From Phycisphaerae bacterium (lineage in GTDB: Bacteria > Planctomycetota > Phycisphaerae > Phycisphaerales > SM1A02), in the NCBI GenBank assembly GCA_002690755.1, contig NZFT01000104.1, positions 8,052 through 20,022 of the forward strand: DNA of 11,971 bases. The letters are read 5' to 3'. Each line of letters begins with the position of its first letter. Position 1 is the first letter of the stretch. Both the position numbers and the translations under genes were made by a program. Below, piece by piece: positions 1-6,208 of this stretch. The notes beneath the pieces are model-generated. The model saw only the letters and a list, made by a program, of their open reading frames with translations, had not been told where the DNA came from and ran no database searches.

Positions 1-861
1 CGCGTGCTCGTCTTCTCCAACCCCGCGAACCCCGACGGGCGAACCACCATGACGATCCGTCGCAGTCGGGACGGCGGTCGGACCTGGTCCAAGGGGAATG
101 TCCTCCACGACGGCCCCGCCGCGTACTCCTCCGTGGCGACGGTGGGAGGCCGCCAGGGGCTCGCGGGATTCGCGTGCCTCTATGAGGCGGGGAAGGACCA
201 TCCGTACGAGGAGATCCGGTTCCGCCGCATCGATCGAAGGATGCTGGGGCTCGATCGTGATCATGGTTGGGTCGCGAACGATTGGACCGAGCTTCTCGTA
301 CCCGGTTCCCTCGACGGGTGGCAAGTCCTGCCCGGCGGCACCTGGACCTGGAACGACGGGGTGCTCCAAGGCCGGATCACCAAGGACGATCCGCGTCACG
401 GGCTGCTGGTCACGGACCGCGAATACGACGACTTCGAAGCAGTTCTCTCGTTTCGCATCACCAAGGGCGACTCCGGCTTTTATCACCGGGTCGAGGAACT
501 GGGCGACGCGATCGGGGTGAGCGGTTTCCAGGCCGAGATCGATCCCACCCCCGAGGTCGGCGGCCTTTACGAGACGCGCGGTCGCGGCTGGGTGATCAAA
601 CCCGATCCCGCCACGATCGAGGAACTGCGTTCCCGAAGCGGGGAATGGCTGGAGATGCGGGTTCGAGCGGTGGGCGGCGATGTCGACGTCTTCGTCGATG
701 GGTACCCGACCGCAAGCCTGCGGAACGACCCCGGGCGGCGACGGGGACGGCTGGCGCTGCAGCTGCATGCGAACCAGGACGTGGTGGTCGACTTTCGATC
801 GCTCCGAATTCGGGATCTGGGACCGAAATCCGAGGAAACCCCCTCGACCGATCGCCCCTGA
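1..861 (+). CDS. Sialidase C-terminus fused to a 3-keto-disaccharide hydrolase (DUF1080) domain, 5'-truncated
   Basis: The frame is open from base 1, so the gene enters from the left; the GTG at 4 is just an internal Val. Residues about 1-85 look like the end of a six-bladed exo-alpha-sialidase propeller. There is an Asp-box (SRDGGRTW, about residues 22-29 of the visible part) and a 'CLYEAGKDHPYEEIRF' strand typical of the last blade. From about residue 95 a second domain begins ('GSLDGWQVLPGG') and runs to about 275. It has the jelly-roll pattern of DUF1080, a concanavalin-like fold found in planctomycete glycosidases. The likely role is release of sugars from sialylated or other complex glycans outside the cytoplasm. 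A signal peptide, if present, lies outside the window. The catalytic Arg triad and Asp/Glu of the sialidase half cannot be judged. Stop is TGA at 859-861. The domain identities are recognised from pattern, not from a search. Confidence 0.82.
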   Translation, partial: RVLVFSNPANPDGRTTMTIRRSRDGGRTWSKGNVLHDGPAAYSSVATVGGRQGLAGFACLYEAGKDHPYEEIRFRRIDRRMLGLDRDHGWVANDWTELLVPGSLDGWQVLPGGTWTWNDGVLQGRITKDDPRHGLLVTDREYDDFEAVLSFRITKGDSGFYHRVEELGDAIGVSGFQAEIDPTPEVGGLYETRGRGWVIKPDPATIEELRSRSGEWLEMRVRAVGGDVDVFVDGYPTASLRNDPGRRRGRLALQLHANQDVVVDFRSLRIRDLGPKSEETPSTDRP

Positions 862-996
862 CCGTCTCCACGTTCAAAACTCCGCCCGACGTGATGAATC
901 CCTCGAAGGCGTCCCGGCGAACGCCGAATTAATCCCGGGCTCGACGTTGGCCCCGTGTCGACCACAAATCTGATCACGTCCTTCAACCATCACGCT

Positions 997-1000
997 GGAG
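997..1000 (+). promoter_or_regulatory. Shine-Dalgarno site of the 67-aa gene
   Basis: GGAG sits 6 bases before the ATG at 1007. It supports this start for the small gene and is among the clearer ribosome binding sites in the window. Confidence 0.6.
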
Positions 1001-1006
1001 ACCAAG

Positions 1007-1210
1007 ATGTCTGACAACGGAACCCATACCTGGCCCGAGCTTGCGATCGGCCTGTACGAGCAGCTCACCGGCAAGAACGCCGAGATCATCTACACCTTCG
1101 AAGACATGTGCATCCACGTCCCGAGCGGCACCGGCGACAACGCCAAGCACGCCCCCTGGAAGCTGAACGGCACCATGCGGATCCGGACCAAGTCGCACGA
1201 GGGTCAATGA
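1007..1210 (+). CDS. Small conserved-looking protein of unknown function (67 aa)
   Basis: No function is recognised. The protein is soluble, without signal peptide, membrane segment or Cys pairs. It reads as one compact domain: a helix ('WPELAIGLYEQLTG', residues 9-22), a beta strand ('AEIIYTFEDMCIHVPS', residues 25-40) and a final strand ('WKLNGTMRIRTK'). The Trp, Gly-Leu-Tyr and Leu-Thr-Gly pattern gives the impression of a conserved uncharacterised family, but I cannot name it. The start is supported by GGAG at 997-1000. Its stop codon overlaps the next start (ATGA at 1207-1210), so the two genes are almost certainly one transcription unit with coupled translation. It is separated by 145 bases from the sialidase gene upstream and need not belong to that operon. 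Confidence 0.72.
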   Translation: MSDNGTHTWPELAIGLYEQLTGKNAEIIYTFEDMCIHVPSGTGDNAKHAPWKLNGTMRIRTKSHEGQ

Positions 1211-1503
1211 TCCAGCCCCTGCACATCGAGGCCGATGTCACCGCATCGGTCGGCGACCACGAGGTCCGTTTCCACGGCGAAGGCGAGCTCTTCGTCGTGG
1301 AAGCCTCTTCGTGGACACCCCTGCTTCAGTTGCGACGGATGCAGTCGAGCCTCGGTCTCCGGCGCCCCGACCTTCCTCGCCAGCAGGCGGGCCTCGTGGA
1401 GGTCCGAGTCCGAGGGAAGGCCGTGGCCACGCTTCGGCTTGAAGCGGGGCGGATCCGCCGCCGGGTCCACCCGCTCGGGGTCATCCGATCGCTCTTCGGC
1501 TGA
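1207..1503 (+). CDS. Small protein of unknown function (98 aa), coupled to the preceding gene
   Basis: I chose the ATG at 1207 rather than upstream starts in the same frame because it forms a 4-base ATGA overlap with the stop of the 67-aa gene, the usual sign of translational coupling. The upstream part of the frame is an Arg/His-rich shadow of that gene. The protein is rich in beta strands ('LHIEADVTASVGDHEVRF', 'GELFVVEA', then 'GLVEVRVRGKAVATLRLEAG') with a short linker in the middle and a basic C-terminal end (RIRRR, residues about 83-87). There is no signal peptide, membrane helix or metal motif. Function is unknown; I infer only that it works with its partner. The gene ends convergently towards the metallophosphoesterase gene, leaving 126 non-coding bases (1504-1629) in which I see no strong terminator. 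Confidence 0.68.
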   Translation: MIQPLHIEADVTASVGDHEVRFHGEGELFVVEASSWTPLLQLRRMQSSLGLRRPDLPRQQAGLVEVRVRGKAVATLRLEAGRIRRRVHPLGVIRSLFG

Positions 1504-1629
1504 ACCCGAAGCGACGCGATCTCGGGCGACGATGCTGGAAACGGCCTTCAGTATGGTCGCTGCACCCCCGTACCGAATACATCCTGACGGGCTCCATCGA
1601 TCAGACTGCTCCGTCGTCCGCGATCAAGC

Positions 1630-3558
1630 TCAATCCTTGGGCGTGTTTCGCCAGGTCGATGTTCTCGGGGCGATCTCGACACCTTCCCTCGCCGCCCTCG
1701 CCACCGATCGTCGACCGTCCCGCTTGTCGAGCGAGAGTACGTCGAACAACCGTCCATCCTCGTCCATCGCCTGGAACTCCAGAATCCCGTCGTGGATCCC
1801 GCAGTAAACGAAGTGATGCCGACGCGCCTTGCGGTGGCCGAAGGTGGTGTTCGCGGGATCGAAGTCCTCGAGGTAGCCTCCCCCGCCCGCGGTCGTGACG
1901 TAGGTCACGCCACCCTCGTCCCACGGCACCACGTCCTCGCCCACCATCGGGAACGTTCGCTCGTAGTCGTGGACGTGACCGCTGAAACAGATGTCGACGC
2001 CGTGCTTCTCGAGGAGCGAGGTGATGTTCCGAGCGTTGGGATCACCTCGCTTCGAAGACGTCTGGTACGTGTCACCGTAATCGTTGGAGTCACTGGTCCA
2101 GGGCGGCTGGTGCAGCACCGCGAACTTCCATTCCGCGTCGCTCGCCGCGAGCGCGGACTCAAGCCACTCGAGCTGCGCAGACCGATCCGCCAGGGATCGG
2201 TTGCCGTCGATCATGAAGAAATCGGCGTCACCGTAGCTGAACGAGTACCAGCGCTCCGGATCCGGAAGACTCATGTAGTCGTAGTAGAGCTTCGCATCCT
2301 GTTCGTGGTTTCCCAGCACGGGCATGATCGCGACGCGCTCGATGAGCGGGCGCATGTTCGGAAAGAAGTGATTGGTCCAGTGGCCCTTGTCGCCACCGGT
2401 GGTCACCAGGTCGCCGGCGTGAACAAGCAGGCTCGGCCGGGTCTCGAACGCGAGATCGGCGATCCGCTTCACGACCGCGGGCTGCGACTGGGTGTCCCCG
2501 ATCGCCACGAAGGTGAACGGGTCCCCGCGATCGGCGGCGGTGCGGAAGGTCTTCACACCGCCGGAGAGCGTCGATTCGCCCGCGCCGGCCACCACCTCGT
2601 AGAAGTACTTGGTGTTCGCCTCGAGTCCGTCGATGCGGAACTCGTGGATCCGAGCCGCCTGCTCGTTCCGCCACCTGCGCTGGAAGTCGCCCGATTCATC
2701 CCGGACCCGGACCTCCATCGCCGACGGCGCGATGGTCTCCGCCACCACGCTCATCGCATCGGTCGTCGGCCAGACGAGGAACGGCTCGACCATCCACGCG
2801 AGGGTCATGTCGATCTCCGGAGGAAGCGCGGCGAGATCCGCATGCCGGGCGAATCGGCGTCGGACCTCCTCGGCGGAGATCGCCTTCGGGAGCACCGACA
2901 CTTCGAACAACCGGCCATCGAGTCCGTGGTCCTCGTTGCGATCGAAGTAGCCGCCGATCACCAGCGGTTCGTCGCCGCGAAACCGGATGGGTCCGGACTG
3001 GTCGATCCCCTCGGCCACCTTCTCGCCGTCCATGTAGAGCGTCATCGTCGCCCCGTCGTAGGTGCCGACGAGATGATGCCACTTCCCGATGACGTAGGGC
3101 TTCGACGACTCGAGGTACGTGATCCGCCCGTCTTCGTCATCGAGGCCGGTGCTCGAGACTCCGAAGTAGGGCTTCTCGTAGCCGTAGCCGAGGATCATCC
3201 CGGTCTCCGCTGCGCCGTTGTCCTGGATCGCCCCGACGACGCCACCCCACTGCGTGGGCATGTCGATCGAGACCCAGGCTTCGAGCGTCACCGCATCGGT
3301 CGCCAGTCCCCCTGGGATCCCATCGACCCTCGGTGCGATGATGAACGGGGTGCCGCGACCGGAGAGCGCGAGCCCCGATTCGATCTCCGATCTCGGTATC
3401 GGTCTCGTCTCGGCGACTGGAAGCGTGTCGGCGATCGCCTTCAGCTCCGTGCCGGAGGTCGTCCATCGCTGGGGCCCCTGGGCGTCCGCCGCGCGGGACG
3501 CGACGGCCAGGACGACGGCGGCCAGTGGGATCACGGTCGATCGAACGAATTCGTGCAT
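1630..3558 (-). CDS. Secreted metallophosphoesterase with LamG and purple-acid-phosphatase-like domains (642 aa)
   Basis: The start at 3558 is fixed by a perfect GGAGG five bases upstream and by the signal peptide it exposes (hydrophobic core PLAAVVLAVA, likely cleavage after ADA, residue 26). A longer frame to 3675 lacks both. Domain order: LamG/concanavalin-like lectin fold about 70-235 ('TLEAWVSI', 'WHHLVGTYDGATMTLYMDG'); a fibronectin-like strand domain about 255-340 as in purple acid phosphatases ('LEANTKYFYEVVAG'); catalytic domain about 345-600. Metal motifs are visible: GD 354-355, GD 382-383, GNHE 416-419, H483 and GHVH 527-530 followed by DYER. In purple acid phosphatases the second motif is GDxxY; here the Tyr position is Thr386, so the purple chromophore ligand is missing although the GHVHxYER end is kept. 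The expected role is hydrolysis of phosphate esters outside the cytoplasm; the substrate is unknown and the LamG domain may bind glycans. It lies 40 bases after the serine hydrolase gene, probably in one operon. Confidence 0.88.
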   Translation of the reverse strand: MHEFVRSTVIPLAAVVLAVASRAADAQGPQRWTTSGTELKAIADTLPVAETRPIPRSEIESGLALSGRGTPFIIAPRVDGIPGGLATDAVTLEAWVSIDMPTQWGGVVGAIQDNGAAETGMILGYGYEKPYFGVSSTGLDDEDGRITYLESSKPYVIGKWHHLVGTYDGATMTLYMDGEKVAEGIDQSGPIRFRGDEPLVIGGYFDRNEDHGLDGRLFEVSVLPKAISAEEVRRRFARHADLAALPPEIDMTLAWMVEPFLVWPTTDAMSVVAETIAPSAMEVRVRDESGDFQRRWRNEQAARIHEFRIDGLEANTKYFYEVVAGAGESTLSGGVKTFRTAADRGDPFTFVAIGDTQSQPAVVKRIADLAFETRPSLLVHAGDLVTTGGDKGHWTNHFFPNMRPLIERVAIMPVLGNHEQDAKLYYDYMSLPDPERWYSFSYGDADFFMIDGNRSLADRSAQLEWLESALAASDAEWKFAVLHQPPWTSDSNDYGDTYQTSSKRGDPNARNITSLLEKHGVDICFSGHVHDYERTFPMVGEDVVPWDEGGVTYVTTAGGGGYLEDFDPANTTFGHRKARRHHFVYCGIHDGILEFQAMDEDGRLFDVLSLDKRDGRRSVARAAREGVEIAPRTSTWRNTPKD

Positions 3559-3563
3559 GGAAA

Positions 3564-3568
3564 CCTCC
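3564..3568 (-). promoter_or_regulatory. Strong Shine-Dalgarno site of the metallophosphoesterase gene
   Basis: On the minus strand ACGGAGG is followed five bases later by ATG (3558). This decides the start in favour of the signal-peptide-bearing 642-aa form. Confidence 0.75.
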
Positions 3569-3598
3569 GTCTCCAACCCTACCACCGCCCCGCGGATC

Positions 3599-4783
3599 TC
3601 ACTCCGAACCGGATCCGGTTTCGACCACTTTCGACACGGTGGAGGACTCGCGCTCCTCGAGCCGTCGCAGTTCATCGATCAGGACGCCGATCGCCGCGTC
3701 GCACGCCTTCGCGGCACTCATCCCCCCGGCGTTCGTGACCGCCGCCATCACCCAGTCCCGCGCGGGCGCCATCCAGACCACCGAATGCCAGAGGGTGTTC
3801 GTGCCGCTGTGCGTGAGCACGGGCCCCTTCGCCCAGTCCCGCCGGACCACCATCCATCCCGACGCATAGTCTCCGCCATCGGGCGGAAGCTGGAGTTCCT
3901 GGAGACGGCCCGCGTCGAACACGCCCGGTTCGCCTCGAGCGGCATCAAGGTGCGCCGCAAGGAACTTCGACCAGTCGGTCATCGTCGAATGGATGGTCCC
4001 CGCGGCCGAGATCGCGGGTGGATTGTCGGCGAAGGGGGATGGTGGGATCGGCATTTCGTTCCGATGCCCCCGCGGTTGGTCGATCTCCGTCATCGAACCC
4101 GGCGCACCGAACCCGGTGTCCGACATCCCGAGCGTTTCGAAGAGCAGCTCCCGGCACATGGACTCCCAATCGCGTCCGGTTCGTCGCTCCGCCATCGCGG
4201 CGGCGACGGCATAGCCGTAGTTCGAATACCGCATCTTCGATCCATCAGTCTCGACCGGTGGTCGGGCGAGGACGAGACGCACCAATTCGAGACGCTGATC
4301 GGGGAGGGACGTCTCCGGTGGCATTGATCGCAGGGCGAACAGGGGTTCCCGAGCATTCTCCGGCAGGCGGGAACGATGCTGTACGAGGCGTCGAACCGTG
4401 ACGTCGTGCCACGCTGGCAGGACCTCGTCCAGGTCGCCGAACACCTCCCCGATGGTCGTGTCCCAGGCGAGGTCCCCACGAGCGACCACCCGATCCAGCA
4501 CCGTGGCCGACATCGCCTTCCCGCAGGAGCCGAGGTGCCAGCGATCCTCGACCGTGACGGCCGATGCATCACCTCTGGCGCGAACCCCGACCGCCTCGAT
4601 GGCGATGATCTCGTCTCCTTTCATGGCGAACGCGGCCAGCGCAGGCACCTCGAATCGCTCACGAATCCGGTCGAGACGATCGGCGACCCCCGGTGGGGTC
4701 GCCGGAAGACCGTCCGAAGCCACCGACGTGGTCACCATCGGCATCGCGGCGATCACGTTGACCAACATCGTCCATTCGATCAT
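3599..4783 (-). CDS. Serine hydrolase of the beta-lactamase / penicillin-binding-protein-like family (394 aa)
   Basis: The catalytic motifs of the class C beta-lactamase / DD-peptidase / esterase fold are present in order: SxxK at 86-89 (SCGK, Ser86 nucleophile, Lys89), YxN at 186-188 (YSN) and HSG at 325-327 in place of KTG. Length fits the family (350-420 aa). Residues 1-23 look like a short export signal (VNVIAAMPMV core, VAS end) but lack a positive N-terminus. An alternative start is Met6 (4768). An AAGGGG stretch 7 bases before the ATG at 4783 is a usable ribosome site. The segment usually reading HTSGL is HRSRL here (about 136-140), an odd change in a normally well kept turn. The likely role is hydrolysis of an ester or amide in the periplasm; a true antibiotic beta-lactamase is less likely, since HSG is common in esterases and peptidases. 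It is followed after 40 bases by the secreted metallophosphoesterase, so the two probably share a transcript. Confidence 0.88.
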   Translation of the reverse strand: MIEWTMLVNVIAAMPMVTTSVASDGLPATPPGVADRLDRIRERFEVPALAAFAMKGDEIIAIEAVGVRARGDASAVTVEDRWHLGSCGKAMSATVLDRVVARGDLAWDTTIGEVFGDLDEVLPAWHDVTVRRLVQHRSRLPENAREPLFALRSMPPETSLPDQRLELVRLVLARPPVETDGSKMRYSNYGYAVAAAMAERRTGRDWESMCRELLFETLGMSDTGFGAPGSMTEIDQPRGHRNEMPIPPSPFADNPPAISAAGTIHSTMTDWSKFLAAHLDAARGEPGVFDAGRLQELQLPPDGGDYASGWMVVRRDWAKGPVLTHSGTNTLWHSVVWMAPARDWVMAAVTNAGGMSAAKACDAAIGVLIDELRRLEERESSTVSKVVETGSGSE

Positions 4784-4866
4784 CCGTCACCCCTTGCGAA
4801 GGGTCTCGATACGAGGTGGTCGGGCCTCGAAGACAGGCTCCATTCATGGGATCAGGTCAGAAGACG

Positions 4867-4907
4867 TCTCAAGATGAATCTTGAGATCAATCCGCTTCGA
4901 CGGATTG
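4867..4907 (-). terminator. Two adjacent hairpins, possible terminator of the sulfotransferase gene
   Basis: The interval 4784-4973 holds two perfect inverted repeats side by side: 7 bp (4888-4894 / 4901-4907, 6-base loop) and 8 bp (4867-4874 / 4879-4886, loop TGAA). On the minus strand they come about 70-100 bases after the sulfotransferase stop and about 85 bases before the serine hydrolase start. Neither has a T-run, so they could instead be operator sites or mRNA-stability structures. Confidence 0.35.
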
Positions 4908-4973
4908 CCATGCGCCCACGGGGCACGACTTGAAGAGGGACGCCCAAACTACGCTCGCAGAAGACTCGTTACA

Positions 4974-5717
4974 TCACGCGGATTCAAACGTATAGCCGAG
5001 GAGACGGATGTCTTCGGCATAGGCCTCCTCGACGATCGCCGCCGTGCTGTCGTCGTAATAGGACCGCCAGTCTCGTCGCCGCTTCGATGGATTGAGCCGA
5101 ACAAGCGGTGCGACCGGATCCACGCCGAGCATCTCCACGAGCCTTGAAAGATCCTCCTCGACGGATTCCAGACGCCCGAGAAAGTCCAAGGCCATTCGCC
5201 CATTCTCTATGCAGAGGAAGTCGTGCTGTGGCACAAAGTGCCAGTAGGTCTTCCCGAGTTCCCGACCCCGGACCCACTCCCGGACGAACGTCCCGAAGTC
5301 CTCGAAGGCAGCGAGATTTTTGTCGAACCAACGCGCATCGTATTCGTTGACGCCTCCGTCCTTGAGATAGTGGAATGCAGATACGAGCCGGTCCCATGGG
5401 TTTCGCACGAATGCGAAACGAAAGAGCCGCTCGAAGTCACGGGCCCCGTACATCACTCGGTACTGGCGGAGTGAAAGATGCCCGACCTTGTCCGTACCGA
5501 AGAGCGACTTGCCGATCGCTGATCCACCACACTTGGGCACGTGGACGAAGATTGCGCCCCGGGCTTCCGCGGAGTGAATGGAGTAACCCCGGACACCTTC
5601 TGGCGACCGCCATTGCTGGAGATTCTTCATCTGCCTCGGACGAAGGCACCGGTAGGAAATACTCGCCCACCACGTGGGCAGGGGATCGAGTGCGGCAAGT
5701 CCGGTGGGTGGATGCAT
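4974..5717 (-). CDS. Sulfotransferase family 2 protein (247 aa)
   Basis: Both PAPS-binding signatures are present: the 5'-phosphosulfate loop 'FVHVPKCGGSAIGKSL' (about 57-72) and the 3'-phosphate motif 'FVRNPWDRLVSAFHY' (about 103-117), where Arg105 and Ser113 would contact PAPS. This is the pattern of the carbohydrate sulfotransferase group (chondroitin/heparan type and bacterial relatives), so the product likely moves sulfate from PAPS to a sugar hydroxyl; the acceptor is unknown. Length is normal for bacterial members. There is no clear signal peptide or membrane anchor. The ATG at 5717 is preceded by AGGAGG with a 4-base gap; Met30 (5630) is an alternative. Its GC is about 57% in four hand-counted 60-base lines, against about 60-72% in other genes sampled, which suggests lateral transfer. 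It stands alone, with hairpins downstream and the tRNA terminator upstream. Confidence 0.87.
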   Translation of the reverse strand: MHPPTGLAALDPLPTWWASISYRCLRPRQMKNLQQWRSPEGVRGYSIHSAEARGAIFVHVPKCGGSAIGKSLFGTDKVGHLSLRQYRVMYGARDFERLFRFAFVRNPWDRLVSAFHYLKDGGVNEYDARWFDKNLAAFEDFGTFVREWVRGRELGKTYWHFVPQHDFLCIENGRMALDFLGRLESVEEDLSRLVEMLGVDPVAPLVRLNPSKRRRDWRSYYDDSTAAIVEEAYAEDIRLLGYTFESA

Positions 5718-5766
5718 GGGGCCTCCTCATCGGATGACTGATCTGGCCTCCGCCCTTGCATCCACC
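5707..5766 (-). promoter_or_regulatory. Leader inverted repeat that could hide the sulfotransferase start codon
   Basis: A perfect 10-bp inverted repeat pairs GGTGGATGCA (minus strand 5766-5757, in the leader) with TGCATCCACC (5716-5707), which spans most of the start codon through codon 4. The AGGAGG ribosome site lies in the 40-base loop, and a second SD-like GGAGGCC copy lies at 5745-5751. Folding would place the AUG in a stem. A chance repeat of this length is quite possible in 12 kb. Confidence 0.3.
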
Positions 5767-5907
5767 TCATCGATCAACGATGTTGCGGTGGAGGCTAGGA
5801 AAAGGAGGAACGAGCCCATCCAACGACGCGGCTCACATCCCAAGGTACGGTACCGCGCCACATCGAGTCACCCTCGAACGAATGATCGATCTGCTCGCCA
5901 CGGCCGA

Positions 5908-5952
5908 GGAAAGAGCGAACCGCCCCCGTCGCAAGTGCGACGGGGGCGGTTC
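5908..5952 (-). terminator. Rho-independent terminator of the tRNA-Ser/tRNA-Pro unit
   Basis: The arms GAACCGCCCCCGTCGCA (5917-5933) and its exact complement (5936-5952) form a 17-bp perfect stem; the real loop is probably four bases (AAGT). On the minus strand it starts 4 bases after the end of tRNA-Pro and is followed by GCTCTTTCC, a modest U-rich run. Position, length and GC content leave little doubt that it ends the tRNA transcript. No plus-strand gene ends here. Confidence 0.85.
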
Positions 5953-5956
5953 CAGG

Positions 5957-6030
5957 TCGGGCTGACAGGATTTGAACCTGCGACCTCCACACCCCCAGTA
6001 TGGCGCGCTACCAAGCTGCGCTACAGCCCG
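5957..6030 (-). tRNA. tRNA-Pro (anticodon GGG)
   Basis: The 74-base cloverleaf has a perfect 7-bp acceptor stem (CGGGCTG / CAGCCCG) with discriminator A at 5957, a D arm with TAGCGCAGCTTGGTAGCGC, and a T arm with GGTTCAAAT. The anticodon stem is CCATA / TGTGG (one U-G pair) and the loop is CTGGGGG, giving anticodon GGG at 5994-5996. CCA is not encoded (the DNA continues CCT), so it must be added by the nucleotidyltransferase. It lies 51 bases after tRNA-Ser on the same strand and just before the terminator, so the two are likely cotranscribed. Confidence 0.95.
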
Positions 6031-6081
6031 CGATCGAGTTGTCTGCCGAACCGTGCCGAGCCACACGACTTCGACCAAAAG

Positions 6082-6170
6082 CGGACAGGGTGGGATTCGA
6101 ACCCACGGTACGGAAAAATCCGTACACGGCATTTCCAATGCCGCTCCTTCAGCCGCTCGGACACCTGTCC
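6082..6170 (-). tRNA. tRNA-Ser (anticodon GGA)
   Basis: The 89-base class II tRNA has acceptor stem GGACAGG / CCTGTCC, discriminator G at 6082, anticodon stem CGGCA / TGCCG and loop TTGGAAA, so the anticodon GGA is at 6134-6136. The long variable arm TACGGA-TTTT-TCCGTA is typical of tRNA-Ser. The T arm reads GTGGGTTCGAATCCCAC. CCA is not encoded. It is the first gene of the minus-strand tRNA unit and starts only 21 bases from the truB start codon on the opposite strand. Confidence 0.95.
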
Positions 6171-6180
6171 GGAACGGAGT

Positions 6181-6208
6181 AGTGTATCGGGATGACCGCC
6201 CCCGACAA
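6181..6208 (-). promoter_or_regulatory. Candidate promoter of tRNA-Ser, inside the start of truB
   Basis: On the minus strand TTGTCG (6208-6203) and TACACT (6186-6181) are separated by 16 bases. Each agrees with the sigma-70 consensus at four of six positions. Transcription would begin near 6175, about five bases before the tRNA. The -35 box falls inside truB codons 4-6 and the -10 box just upstream of its ATG. Confidence 0.45.

Noticed and set aside
3559..3675. Longer start for the metallophosphoesterase (39 more residues)
   Set aside because: It would bury the signal peptide and ignore the GGAGG site just before 3558, and it overlaps the end of the serine hydrolase gene.
1792..3738. Plus-strand frame of 648 aa opposite the metallophosphoesterase
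   Set aside because: Its composition is His/Arg/Val/Asp-rich with no domain pattern. The minus strand carries a signal peptide, SD site and all metal motifs. Long antisense frames are common in high-GC genes.
5845..5855. GGTAC-G-GTACC near-palindrome upstream of the sulfotransferase
   Set aside because: Only five bases per arm; expected by chance and not placed next to any promoter-like boxes I could find.
5795..6195. Frames across the tRNA genes with phrases such as GFEPATSTPP and RSQVQILSARP
   Set aside because: These are well-known false proteins made by translating tRNA T-arms; the cloverleafs explain the sequence.
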